A DNA stretch of 13,109 bases from an uncultured Ruminococcus sp. (GCA_900551005.1 URUL01000056.1:1-13109); one strand, 5' to 3'; positions 1 through 7,251 are shown, numbered from the stretch's first letter. The notes: generated by a model not told the origin, from the sequence alone. Numbers and translations: made by a program.

Positions 1-177
1 TCTGTACCCCTCGAAAACCTCGGTTTTCCCGTTGTCCATCACAACGGGAAGCGAAACCTTAAGCTCTCTTTCGGGAAAAAGAAGAAAGGCATAATCGTTT
101 TCATCCAGCCCGAGCTCCGTTGCTGCCTTCCTGATAACGGCAACCGCATTTTCATACGGATTATAGGCATGATCCAT
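1..177 (-). CDS. gdhA: Glutamate dehydrogenase, N-terminal part (cut by window edge)
   Basis: The minus strand from ATG at 177-175 reads 59 codons without a stop and runs off the window. The peptide begins MDHAYNPYENAVAVIRKAAT and continues through FPERELKVSLPVVMDNG to VFEGYR. The NPYENA start and the PERELxVSxPVxMDxGxxxVFEGYR block are typical of the N-terminal domain of the Glu/Leu/Phe/Val dehydrogenase family, which catalyses reversible oxidative deamination of glutamate to 2-oxoglutarate and ammonia in the cytoplasm. An AGGAGG site (185-190 on the plus strand as CCTCCT) lies 7 bases before the ATG, which fixes the start. A promoter is visible just upstream (219-248). The catalytic lysine and NAD(P) domain lie outside the window, so leucine or another amino acid as substrate cannot be excluded; glutamate is the commonest case for this N-terminus. 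Confidence 0.88.
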   Translation of the reverse strand, partial: MDHAYNPYENAVAVIRKAATELGLDENDYAFLLFPERELKVSLPVVMDNGKTEVFEGYR

Positions 178-218
178 ATATATTCCTCCTACAAATGTTA
201 AAATCAGAATTTTTTAAA

Positions 219-248
219 ATTATATCATTATCCTATCTATTATGTCAA
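219..248 (-). promoter_or_regulatory. Sigma-A promoter of the glutamate dehydrogenase gene
   Basis: On the minus strand a perfect TTGACA -35 box (248-243) is followed after 18 bases by a perfect TATAAT -10 box (224-219). Transcription would start near 212, giving a leader of about 35 bases before the gdh ATG at 177. Confidence 0.85.
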
Positions 249-298
249 GATATTACGGCAAAAAATGTTTTTGATATTTCGGCATAGGATATTGCCGT
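249..298. repeat. Repeated GATATTnCGGCA element in the divergent promoter region
   Basis: GATATTACGGCA at 249-260 and GATATTTCGGCA at 273-284 are direct repeats differing in one base, 24 bp apart start to start. A third partial copy, GATATTGCCG at 288-297, places TGCCG in inverted orientation, so CGGCA (280-284) and TGCCG (293-297) form an inverted repeat with an 8-bp gap; ACGGCAA (255-261) and TTGCCGT (292-298) form another. The block lies directly upstream of the gdh -35 box and upstream of the kinase -35 box, the place expected for an activator or shared operator. The binding protein is unknown. Confidence 0.5.
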
Positions 299-315
299 TT
301 TAAAGAAAATTTATA

Positions 316-344
316 TTGCAAATGTCATAATTATATGGTAGAAT
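316..344 (+). promoter_or_regulatory. Promoter of the APH-family kinase gene
   Basis: TTGCAA (316-321) and TAGAAT (339-344) are separated by exactly 17 bp. A TGn extended -10 element (336-338) immediately precedes the -10 box. Predicted start of transcription is near 351, which leaves an unusually long leader of about 144 bases before the ATG at 495. Confidence 0.7.
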
Positions 345-350
345 ATATGC

Positions 351-494
351 AGAAAGAGTACGCATGACACATTAGCAGAAAACTTTCGCCCGCCCTTTCG
401 AAGAGGCGGCGCAGGATCCGGACATCCCCTCGCGCTCGGCCGAAAAACAGATAAAAAAATACAAAATAAATACGAAATCTATCAGGAGGTTTTT
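351..494 (+). other. Long 5' leader of the kinase gene with a GC-rich hairpin
   Basis: This untranslated stretch holds a GC-rich block (about 387-445) inside otherwise AT-rich sequence. CGCC (391-394) pairs with GGCG (405-408), and the stem continues with 390/409 and 387-388/410-411 around one bulged C, so 387-411 can fold as a strong hairpin. GGAT (414-417) and ATCC (424-427) can form a second, weak one. No U-tract follows, so it is not an intrinsic terminator, and I see no T-box or known riboswitch consensus. The ribosome binding site AGGAGG is at 484-489, 5 bases before the ATG. Confidence 0.45.
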
Positions 495-1247
495 ATGAAG
501 CTTGAAAACATCATCACCAAAAGAGCTCACAAGACAATATACCGTGACGGCGACAAGGCGATAAAGGTTTTTGAAGCCAATTATTCAAAGGCGGATATAC
601 TCAACGAAGCTCTGAACCAAGCACGCGTTGAGGAAACGGGGCTCAATATACCGAAGATACTTTCCGTGACCACGATAGACGAAAAATGGGCAATCATTTC
701 CGAATTTATCGAGGGCAAAACTCTGGATATGCTGATGAAAGAAAACCCCGATAAAACAGACGAATATCTGAATCTCTTCGTCGATCTTCAGCGTGAAGTT
801 CATTCCAAGCGGGCGCCGGGACTGAGCAAGCTGCGCGACAAGATGAACCGTAAAATAGACGAAGCTGATCTCGATGCGGCGATCAAATACAATCTTCATG
901 CCAGACTTGCCGGCATGCCAAAGCGAATCAAGGTCTGCCACGGGGACTTCAACCCCTCCAACATCATCATCCGTGAAAGCGACGGCACGCCTTTCATCCT
1001 CGACTGGTCTCATGCCACACAGGGAAACGCCGCCGCCGATGCCGCAAGAACATATCTGCTCTTCTGCCTTGCAGACGAAAAGGAACTTGCCGAAAAATAC
1101 CGTGAGCTTTTCTGCCGCAAAAACGACTCTCCCCCGGAATATTTTCAAAAGTGGCTTCCCATTGTTGCCGCATCCCAGTCCGTAAAGGGAAAACCTGAGG
1201 AAAGAGATTTTCTCATATCATGGGCAGATGTGGTCGATTATGAATAA
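495..1247 (+). CDS. APH-fold phosphotransferase (aminoglycoside phosphotransferase/choline kinase family), substrate unknown
   Basis: A 250-residue cytoplasmic kinase-like protein. The catalytic Brenner motif HGDFNPSN is at 149-156 (catalytic D151, metal/ATP-loop N156), and ILDWSHA at 168-174 carries the magnesium-binding aspartate D170. The N-terminal lobe has KAIKVF at 21-26, whose K24 is the likely ATP-binding lysine, and a hinge-like SEFIEGKTL near 69-77. Length and motifs fit the small clostridial APH-family kinases that resemble the TIGR02172-type paralogous family, whose substrates are not established. The start is set by AGGAGG 5 bases upstream. The gene stands alone, with its own promoter and leader and a terminator at 1358-1391. 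Nothing in the sequence shows antibiotic resistance; family membership alone does not imply it. Sugar, amino alcohol or small metabolite phosphorylation are all possible. Confidence 0.85.
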   Translation: MKLENIITKRAHKTIYRDGDKAIKVFEANYSKADILNEALNQARVEETGLNIPKILSVTTIDEKWAIISEFIEGKTLDMLMKENPDKTDEYLNLFVDLQREVHSKRAPGLSKLRDKMNRKIDEADLDAAIKYNLHARLAGMPKRIKVCHGDFNPSNIIIRESDGTPFILDWSHATQGNAAADAARTYLLFCLADEKELAEKYRELFCRKNDSPPEYFQKWLPIVAASQSVKGKPEERDFLISWADVVDYE

Positions 1248-1268
1248 ATAAAACAAACGAATTTTTCC

Positions 1269-1294
1269 ATGGGTAGCATATGCTTTTTACCCAT
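1269..1294 (+). other. Small hairpin downstream of the kinase gene
   Basis: ATGGGTA (1269-1275) pairs with TACCCAT (1288-1294) around a 12-base loop; the loop starts with the self-complementary GCATATGC. Only TTTGT follows, so it is at best a weak terminator or a 3'-end stabiliser. The remaining bases between 1295 and 1357 hold nothing I recognise. Confidence 0.35.
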
Positions 1295-1357
1295 TTGTAC
1301 CCTATCACAGCCGCCATCTCGGATAACATGCATATCATATTGAAATTTCATCCTGTA

Positions 1358-1391
1358 AAAAAATCATCTGCATTCCTGCAGATGATTTTTT
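1358..1391. terminator. Bidirectional intrinsic terminator between convergent genes
   Basis: Bases 1358-1372 and 1377-1391 form a perfect 15-bp stem with a TTCC loop. The stem ends in six A:T pairs, so a U-tract follows the GC-containing part on either strand. It lies 110 bp after the kinase stop and 15 bp after the stop of the last permease gene on the minus strand, so it can end both transcripts. Confidence 0.93.
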
Positions 1392-1406
1392 ATGCCGTAA
1401 AATGAA

Positions 1407-2375
1407 TTATCTGTCTTCTCTGTAGTAGTTCTGCCCGAGAGCGGCAGGAGGCTGATTTTCCTTTTTCCTCGTAGCGCTCGTGATAATCAAAACGATGATG
1501 GTGACCACATAAGGAAGCATATCGAGAATCGGTGTAGCGCTCATGCTGACGTGAAGCGCCTTTATGCTCGGGATATAGGAGCCTGCCACATAGAGCATGC
1601 CGAAAAGTGCCGAGCCGAAAATGCTGACCACAGGCTTCCAGAGCGTGAATATAACGAGTGCGATGGAAAGCCAGCCGAGAGCTGAAATGCCGAGATATGC
1701 ACTCTGAGAGCCGGCATAATCCATGATATAGAATAAGCCGCCGAGCCCCGCGATGCCGCTGCCTATGAGCGTAGCAACGTATTTATAAGCCGTAACGTTG
1801 ATACCCATGGCATCTGCCGTAGCGGGATTTTCACCTACTGCACGCAGATGCAGACCTACTCGCGTTCTGTTCAGCAAAAACGAAGTCGTAATAGCGATTA
1901 TAATGGCGAGAAATACCATCACGCCGCAATATTTGAACGTAGTATTGTCGGCAAAGGGGAAACGGAAATACTTTATGGCATACAAGTATCTTGTTCCGGA
2001 TGAAGCGGACATCATCGTTATCTTGTACATGATGAACTTCATCGTACCGACACCGAATGTCGTCAGCGCAAGACCCGTAACATTCTGATTTGCATGAAGC
2101 GAAACCGTAAGGAAGCTATAGATAAGCCCCATCAGCGCGGCGGAAAGGAACGATGCCAGCAATGCAATGATCACGACAAGCGCACCGGGCAAAGCCTCAT
2201 TGACAGACATAAGCTGGAGTGCACGACAGCCGCCTGCCGCACCGACACACATGATGCCGGGAATACCGAGGTTCAGATGTCCCGCTTTTTCCATGATGAT
2301 CTCTCCCGTGGAGCCGTACAGAAATGTCATGCCGAGCGGTATAGCGCTCAGAAGATAGTTTATCAATTTATCCAT
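1407..2375 (-). CDS. nupQ: Nucleoside ABC importer, membrane permease subunit (NupQ/YufQ type)
   Basis: A 322-residue polytopic membrane protein of the branched-chain-type permease family (BPD_transp_2), one of two transmembrane subunits of a BMP-type nucleoside importer. Hydrophobic segments are visible near residues 5-22, 63-92, 99-118, 149-168, 197-217, 234-262 and 287-301. The cytoplasmic coupling loop LRAVGENPATADAMGINV (177-194) is typical of this family and contacts the ATPase. The C-terminal tail after about 303 is short, charged and cytoplasmic. The gene starts inside the stop codon of the upstream permease (TAATG, one shared base) with an AGGTGA-type site before it, so translation is probably coupled. 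It is the last gene of the operon and is followed by the 1358-1391 terminator. The symbol follows the Bacillus guanosine transporter; the cargo is inferred, not shown. Confidence 0.88.
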   Translation of the reverse strand: MDKLINYLLSAIPLGMTFLYGSTGEIIMEKAGHLNLGIPGIMCVGAAGGCRALQLMSVNEALPGALVVIIALLASFLSAALMGLIYSFLTVSLHANQNVTGLALTTFGVGTMKFIMYKITMMSASSGTRYLYAIKYFRFPFADNTTFKYCGVMVFLAIIIAITTSFLLNRTRVGLHLRAVGENPATADAMGINVTAYKYVATLIGSGIAGLGGLFYIMDYAGSQSAYLGISALGWLSIALVIFTLWKPVVSIFGSALFGMLYVAGSYIPSIKALHVSMSATPILDMLPYVVTIIVLIITSATRKKENQPPAALGQNYYREDR

Positions 2376-3469
2376 TACTGCTCACCTCCCTTTTTGCGAG
2401 AGCGGAAGTTTACCTTATATTCGATGAAAAATTCACATCCTATAATGAAGAAAAGGATAATACCCGTTATCATATCGGGGAAGGCGGGGCTTATATTGAA
2501 GTTCTGCGAAACCTGAGCAGCACCCTGGCTGAGAAATACGATAAGGAGTGATGTGATCGCCATGACCGCAGGATTGAATTTGGCAAGCCATGATACCATG
2601 ATTGCGGTAAAGCCTCTGCCGCCGACCGTTTCCGTGGTAACGGAATGATCCAGACCGCCGACTATGAGGAAGCCGGCAAGACCGCAGAGCACACCTGAAA
2701 GTACCATCGTGCGGATAATGACCTTTTTTACATCGATTCCTATGTAACAAGCCGTTTTATAGCTTTCGCCGACAACGGATATCTCATATCCGTGTTTACT
2801 GTAGTACAGGTAGACGTACATCGCGACTGTGAGAACTGCGGCAATCAGTATGATAAGGAGATATTCGTTTCCGACAGTCGGCAGATGTCCGTTCGGGAGA
2901 ATACCGAGCGAGCTGGAGCCGTTCGGTGTCCATATGATAAGGCAATACGAAACAAAACATGTCGCCACATAGTTCATCATGAGAGTGAAGAGTGTCTCGT
3001 TTGTACCCCATATTGCTTTGAATATGGCAGGTATTGTTCCCCATATACCGCCTGCGAGCAGAGCTGCCGCAAACATTATGAGGATAAGAAGCGCATCGGG
3101 GACTTTTCCGCCGAGATAGAACATGCATGCCGCCGTCGCGAGGGCACCCATCAGCGTTTGTCCCTCAGCTCCCGTGTTCCAGAATTTCATTCTGAAAGCA
3201 GGCGTCACCGCAAGCGAAATGCAAAGCAGGACGGAAGCGTCCTTCACAAACTTCCATATCTTGCGCTGTGAACCGAGGGAGCCCTTTAAAAGCGCGGAAT
3301 AAAAATCGATCGGATTGGCACCGATAACGATAAGCGAAAGTATCCCGCAAAAGAGGAGCGCCGCCACTATCGCAATAAGACGTATGCCCCATGATTTCTG
3401 CCAAGGCATGGAAGCTCGCTTTGTTATATGGAAAAGAGGCTCACGTACTTTGTTTTCAGTTGTTTCCAT
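2375..3469 (-). CDS. nupP: Nucleoside ABC importer, membrane permease subunit (NupP/YufP type)
   Basis: A 364-residue inner-membrane permease, the partner of the gene that follows it. Typical marks are FWNTGAEGQ (96-104, the family's NxGxEGQ motif) and the coupling loop VVGESYKTACYIGI (232-245), where most relatives have VGENPxAAxYAGI. Hydrophobic segments lie near 30-50, 78-92, 105-120, 125-150, 160-180, 202-222, 253-272, 300-318 and 333-350. The N-terminus (about 25 residues) is polar and cytoplasmic. The ATG lies 14 bp inside the end of the ATPase gene, with AGGAGG (3479-3484 as CCTCCT on the plus strand) 9 bases upstream, so the start is well supported and translation likely coupled. It ends with TAATG shared with nupQ. 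The stretch around residue 237 departs from the usual coupling-loop wording but looks functional. Confidence 0.88.
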   Translation of the reverse strand: METTENKVREPLFHITKRASMPWQKSWGIRLIAIVAALLFCGILSLIVIGANPIDFYSALLKGSLGSQRKIWKFVKDASVLLCISLAVTPAFRMKFWNTGAEGQTLMGALATAACMFYLGGKVPDALLILIMFAAALLAGGIWGTIPAIFKAIWGTNETLFTLMMNYVATCFVSYCLIIWTPNGSSSLGILPNGHLPTVGNEYLLIILIAAVLTVAMYVYLYYSKHGYEISVVGESYKTACYIGIDVKKVIIRTMVLSGVLCGLAGFLIVGGLDHSVTTETVGGRGFTAIMVSWLAKFNPAVMAITSLLIVFLSQGAAQVSQNFNISPAFPDMITGIILFFIIGCEFFIEYKVNFRSRKKGGEQ

Positions 3470-5231
3470 CGGAAGCTGCCTCCTTTTCGGAATTTTCTTT
3501 TGCAGGCACGTCTGTTTTTGTCATCAAAAAGCCTATTTCTTCTTTGGTAGCTTTTCTTCCGTCTACAATATCCATTACTTTGCCTGAGTTTATAACGAGT
3601 ATTCTGTCGCAAAGCTCTGTGAGAACGTCGAGGTCCTCGCCGACAAATATTACCGTTACTCCGTTTTCCTTCTGCTTATTCAAAAGGTGATATATCAGGT
3701 ATGACGAGTTGATATCCAGACCGCGTACGGGATATGCCGCCATAAGAACCTTCGGTGCCGCCGCTATCTCGCGTCCGACAAGAACCTTCTGCACATTGCC
3801 GCCCGAAAGTCTGCGAACGGGTGTATGTGCGGACGGTGTAATAACGCCAAGCTCATCGATGATCTCGTTTGCAAGCGTACCGGGCTTACTGCGGTCTACA
3901 AAGACCGACTTCCCCTTTCTGTAGCTGCGGAGCATCATATTGTCTATGATATCCATATTCCCGACAAGCCCCATTCCGAGTCTGTCCTCGGGAACGAAGG
4001 AGAGGCGTATGCCCAGCACCTTTATCTGAAGAGGCGTCTTGTCGCGCAGATCGATTATTTCGTCCTCATTGAAAAGAACCTTGCCGCTGTTTACAAGCTC
4101 GCGTATCTTTTTGTCGCTCATACCGGAGAAGTCGACAGCCTCTCCGTTTTCATAATGGAAAGCTCCTTCGCGGGCAAGCTCCTTTACGCGGTGTATATCC
4201 TTATGGAAGAAGGTGACCGGCTTGTCCTTTTTCGGATTGTGAAAAATGATATCGCCGCTATCCAGATGCTGAAGTCCCGCTATTGCTTCGAGAAGCTCGC
4301 GCTGACCGCTTCCGGCGATTCCCGCTATGCCGAGTATCTCGCCCGAATATGCCTCGAAGGAAATGTTTTTCAAAATGTCTATTCCCTCGGCATCCTTACT
4401 GCAAAGTCCCTTGATATCCAGGCGCAGCTCGCGGTTTTTCGGCTCTATACGTTCAATATTGAGCGAGATCTTCTTGCCCACCATCATCTCCGTCAGCTCT
4501 GATTCCGAGGTTTCGGCTGTATTGACGGTAGCCACGTGCTCACCCTTGCGGAGCACCTCTACTCTGTCCGATATCGCAAGCACCTCATGGAGCTTGTGTG
4601 TGATGATGATGATGGATTTACCGTCATCGCGCATCTTTCTGATAACATCAAAAAGCTTGCTCGTTTCCTGCGGAGTGAGAACGGCAGTAGGCTCATCAAG
4701 TATCAGAATATCCGCGCCGCGGTAAAGTACCTTGATTATCTCGACTGTCTGCTTTTCGGAAACAGACATCTCGTGTATCTTCTTTTTGGGGTCTATATTG
4801 AATCCGTAGCGCTTGGCTATTTCAAGCACACGGTTGTTTACGTCTTTAATATTGTATTTCTCGCCGTCATTGACACCGAGAACGATATTTTCGCTCGCGG
4901 TAAATACATCAACAAGCTTGAAATGCTGATGTATCATGCCTATTTTATATCTGAAAGCATCCTTCGGAGAGCTGATGACAGCTTCTTCTCCGTTTATGTA
5001 TATTTTTCCGTCGTCGGGATAGTAGATTCCCGCTATCATATTCATGAGAGTCGTCTTGCCGCATCCGTTTTCGCCGAGAACGGCAAGTATCTCACCCTTA
5101 TAAACCGTAAGATCTACATTTTTGTTTGCAATAATGCTTCCGAAAACCTTGGTTATGTTCTTCATTTCGAGAACGATCTCCTTTTTCGGAGCAGTATTTT
5201 CGGGAATTTTCGTCATAACCGAATCGCTCAC
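3456..5231 (-). CDS. nupO: Nucleoside ABC importer, double ATP-binding subunit (NupO/YufO type)
   Basis: A 591-residue protein with two nucleotide-binding halves that powers the NupPQ permeases at the inner face of the membrane. Half 1: Walker A GENGCGKT (53-60), Q-loop HQH (101-103), signature region MSVSEKQ (155-161) where canonical proteins have LSGGQ or LSVGxxQ, Walker B ILILDEP (175-181) and H-loop TH (211-212). Half 2: Walker A degenerate and lacking lysine (GIAGSGQREL, 304-313), VPEDR (413-417), intact LSGGN signature (475-479), and a Walker B region LMAAYPVRGLD (496-506) without the catalytic glutamate, as is usual in sugar/nucleoside double ATPases. About 75 extra residues (roughly 330-405) separate the half-2 Walker A from VPEDR and explain the length over the usual ~510. 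The start is GTG at 5231 with GGAGG 5 bases upstream; the next in-frame ATG (5216) is too far from it. Confidence 0.9.
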   Translation of the reverse strand: MSDSVMTKIPENTAPKKEIVLEMKNITKVFGSIIANKNVDLTVYKGEILAVLGENGCGKTTLMNMIAGIYYPDDGKIYINGEEAVISSPKDAFRYKIGMIHQHFKLVDVFTASENIVLGVNDGEKYNIKDVNNRVLEIAKRYGFNIDPKKKIHEMSVSEKQTVEIIKVLYRGADILILDEPTAVLTPQETSKLFDVIRKMRDDGKSIIIITHKLHEVLAISDRVEVLRKGEHVATVNTAETSESELTEMMVGKKISLNIERIEPKNRELRLDIKGLCSKDAEGIDILKNISFEAYSGEILGIAGIAGSGQRELLEAIAGLQHLDSGDIIFHNPKKDKPVTFFHKDIHRVKELAREGAFHYENGEAVDFSGMSDKKIRELVNSGKVLFNEDEIIDLRDKTPLQIKVLGIRLSFVPEDRLGMGLVGNMDIIDNMMLRSYRKGKSVFVDRSKPGTLANEIIDELGVITPSAHTPVRRLSGGNVQKVLVGREIAAAPKVLMAAYPVRGLDINSSYLIYHLLNKQKENGVTVIFVGEDLDVLTELCDRILVINSGKVMDIVDGRKATKEEIGFLMTKTDVPAKENSEKEAASDGNN

Positions 5232-5261
5232 AGTAACCTCCGCATCTATCTGTAAAATAAG

Positions 5262-5320
5262 TTTAAAAAGAAAAATCAGAATGGGACGGAGATATTATTC
5301 TCCGCCCATTCTATGTGATT
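5262..5320 (-). terminator. Internal terminator/attenuator between lipoprotein and ATPase genes
   Basis: On the minus strand AGAATGGGCGGAG (5312-5300) pairs with the arm at 5291-5278, with one bulged base, around an 8-base loop; the transcript then reads GATTTTTCTTTTT. This is a strong intrinsic-terminator shape between the bmpA stop (5331) and the nupO start (5231), inside an operon. Partial readthrough would give more binding lipoprotein than ATPase and permease, a common arrangement in ABC importers. The plus strand also has a T-rich flank (5316-5322), but no plus-strand gene uses it. Confidence 0.85.
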
Positions 5321-5330
5321 TTTATGGAAA

Positions 5331-6539
5331 TCAGTCACCGTATGCCGTGTTGAGGAATGTGATACCGTCGATCTGTATATCGAAGTAAGGAGCAGAGCGA
5401 TATTCGGACTCGTGGAAGTAACCGTCCTTGATAACTTCGGTTTCCTTTACATAGTCGCCCATATCGTCAACGTCTGCGAGGTAAGAAGTGAGCTTCTCGC
5501 CGCCAACCGTGAATGTAGCTGTATCGAAAACGTGGAGCTCGCCGGACTCGAGCTTAGCCTGTACTTCGGCAAGCTTAGCCTGTGTTCCTGCTGCAGGAGC
5601 CTTCTTACCGAGGTCTGTGAGCTTAACGGAGCCTGCGGCGATATCGCCGCACCAGTCAACATCGATCTCCTTGCCGTTCATTGTGCACTCGCAAATATAC
5701 TTGACATAAGGAGTCCAGTCGATTTTGGAGGAAACGATGAAGGTATTGGGGCAAGCGGATTCTGTGGAACCGTTGTAAGAAACATTGGGAACATTGCTGT
5801 CTTCGCATGCGGAAGGAGCGCCCATGGAGTCAGCATGCTGGCTTATAAGAACGCAACCACCCTGGATAAGAGAAAGCGCCGTGTTTTTCTCGGCATCTTC
5901 CTTATACCATGAACCTGTGAACTGAACATCCATAGTAACAGAGGGGCAAACATATTTTGCACCGAGATAGAAAGACGTCAGACCGGAAATAACTTCAGCA
6001 TAGGTGAATGCGCCGACATAGCCCATCTTTGCTTTGTCTGCTGTGATCGTTCCGTTCTCGATCATTTCATTGAGCTTGAGACCTGCTGCAACACCTGCGA
6101 GAAATCTGCCTTCATAAATGGAAGCGAATGCATTGTGATAGTTCTTCAGATTCTGTGTATGAGCCTTTGTACCCGTAGCATGGCAGAACTGAATTTCGGG
6201 ATACTTCTCGGCAGCCTGTATCATATAAGGCTCGTGACCGAAAGAGTCCGCAAAAATAACCTTGCAGCCTTCGTCAACAAGGTCGCAAGCAGCTTCATAG
6301 CATTCATTGTCTTCGGGAATGCCTCTCTTGAAGATAACCTGAGAGTCCTTGAGACCAAGCTGCTTCTGAGCTTCTTTTACGGCATTGATGAAGTTCAGGT
6401 CATATGTTGAGTCTTCATCGTGGAGAAGAATAACGCCGATCTTGAAATCATCTTTTGCATCGCCGCAAGAAGAAGCGACAACCGCGAATGCAGCCAGCAT
6501 GGCTACGCAGAGAATGATGGAAACAATTTTCTTAAACAT
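5331..6539 (-). CDS. bmpA: BMP-family nucleoside-binding lipoprotein of the ABC importer (BmpA/NupN type)
   Basis: A 402-residue extracytoplasmic substrate-binding lipoprotein. The N-terminus has two lysines, a hydrophobic stretch (about 5-22) and a lipobox-like VASSC, making C25 the lipidated residue and anchor. The mature part is a periplasmic-binding type 1 fold of the BMP/PnrA family: KIGVILLHDE after the linker, an IFADSFGHEPYM segment, EGRFLAGVAAGL, KMGYVGAFTYAEV, FTGSWYKEDAE, ISQHADSMG and YNGSTES blocks, matching the family's ligand-pocket and hinge regions. Family members bind purine nucleosides or related compounds. GGAGG before the ATG (GGAGGACAAACATG) supports the start. It lies 55 bp after xpt with no convincing promoter between, so it is probably co-transcribed from the riboswitch-controlled promoter. 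A hairpin precedes it and a terminator-like hairpin follows it. Confidence 0.9.
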   Translation of the reverse strand: MFKKIVSIILCVAMLAAFAVVASSCGDAKDDFKIGVILLHDEDSTYDLNFINAVKEAQKQLGLKDSQVIFKRGIPEDNECYEAACDLVDEGCKVIFADSFGHEPYMIQAAEKYPEIQFCHATGTKAHTQNLKNYHNAFASIYEGRFLAGVAAGLKLNEMIENGTITADKAKMGYVGAFTYAEVISGLTSFYLGAKYVCPSVTMDVQFTGSWYKEDAEKNTALSLIQGGCVLISQHADSMGAPSACEDSNVPNVSYNGSTESACPNTFIVSSKIDWTPYVKYICECTMNGKEIDVDWCGDIAAGSVKLTDLGKKAPAAGTQAKLAEVQAKLESGELHVFDTATFTVGGEKLTSYLADVDDMGDYVKETEVIKDGYFHESEYRSAPYFDIQIDGITFLNTAYGD

Positions 6540-6563
6540 GTTTGTCCTCCAAATATTATTTAT

Positions 6564-6591
6564 AATTTAAAGAGATCGCTCTCTATAAATT
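6564..6591 (-). other. Symmetric hairpin with GNRA-type loop between xpt and bmpA
   Basis: AATTTA and AGAGA on one arm pair with TCTCT and TAAATT on the other, giving 6 + 5 bp with one T/T mismatch; on the minus strand the loop is GCGA, a stable GNRA tetraloop. It begins only 3 bases after the xpt stop codon (6595) and ends 13 bases before the bmpA ribosome binding site (6545-6550 as TCCTCC). No long U-tract follows, so an RNA-processing or stabilising element fits better than a full terminator. Confidence 0.6.
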
Positions 6592-6594
6592 CTT

Positions 6595-7173
6595 TCATGT
6601 ATCGCGGAATTTTATACCGCGATCGGGGCTCATACTGTCAACAATCGCGAGGGAGTCGACGCGGATACCGCTTGCACGAAGCTCATCTCCTCCGCCCTGA
6701 AAGCCTTTTTCTATCGCTATGGCACAGCCGCAAACGGTAGCTCCCGCCTGCGAAGCTATATCAAGAAGTCCGTGAAGCGCACCGCCGCGTGCCAGAAAAT
6801 CATCTACGAGAAGAAGCCTGTCCGAAGAAGAAAGATATTCCTTTGCCACGATGGCGTCATATGTATTTCCGTGCGTGAAAGAATGAACCGTGCTGGAATA
6901 TATGGCACCCGTCTGCGTAGACGAACGGCTCTTCTTAGCAAAAACGACGGGAACCTGCAATTCCGAGGCAGCTGCCACGGCGATTGCTATTCCCGACGCT
7001 TCTATAGTCAATATTTTTGTAATATTTTCTGCGCGATAAAGATGGGCAATCTCACTGCCCATCTGCATAATAAGCTTAATATCGAGCTGCTGATTCAGAA
7101 AGCTTCCCACCTTGAGAATCTCGCCGGATATAACCGTACCTTCGCTGATGATCTTATCCTGCAAAGCTTTCAT
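6595..7173 (-). CDS. xpt: Xanthine phosphoribosyltransferase
   Basis: A 192-residue cytoplasmic enzyme that joins xanthine (weakly guanine) to PRPP to give XMP, feeding salvaged purine into GMP synthesis. It starts MKALQDKIISEGTVISGEI and keeps the family's SFLNQQLD (24-31), TIEASGIA (56-63), VVFAKKSRSST (76-86) and the PRPP-binding LLVDDFLARGGA (121-132), close to the Bacillus Xpt pattern LIIDDFLANGQA. Length matches the family (about 190). The ATG at 7173 is chosen because GGAGGT (7182-7186) lies 8 bases upstream; an in-frame extension to 7278 would run through the riboswitch terminator and is rejected. It is the first gene after the purine riboswitch and probably heads the operon xpt-bmpA-nupO-nupP-nupQ. 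Confidence 0.95.
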   Translation of the reverse strand: MKALQDKIISEGTVISGEILKVGSFLNQQLDIKLIMQMGSEIAHLYRAENITKILTIEASGIAIAVAAASELQVPVVFAKKSRSSTQTGAIYSSTVHSFTHGNTYDAIVAKEYLSSSDRLLLVDDFLARGGALHGLLDIASQAGATVCGCAIAIEKGFQGGGDELRASGIRVDSLAIVDSMSPDRGIKFRDT

Positions 7174-7201
7174 TATCAACACCTCCGTTTTTTTTAAAAA
7201 C

Positions 7202-7227
7202 AAAAAAATCAGACCAAAGTCTGATTT
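7202..7227 (-). terminator. Riboswitch expression-platform terminator
   Basis: On the minus strand AAATCAGAC (7227-7219) pairs perfectly with GTCTGATTT (7214-7206) around a TTTG loop, and the T-run continues to 7202, then TTTTT at 7200-7196 on the complementary A-run. It sits 15 bases before the xpt ribosome binding site. Ligand-bound aptamer should favour this hairpin and switch the operon off. Confidence 0.9.
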
Positions 7228-7251
7228 GCCAATAAAGAAAACGCACAAAGT

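Noticed and set aside
387..427. Terminator or T-box in the kinase leader
   Set aside because: No U-tract follows the hairpins, and no T-box sequence or specifier loop can be seen.
495..1247. Antibiotic resistance by aminoglycoside phosphorylation
   Set aside because: The APH fold is shared by many metabolite kinases; no resistance-subfamily features or mobile context are visible.
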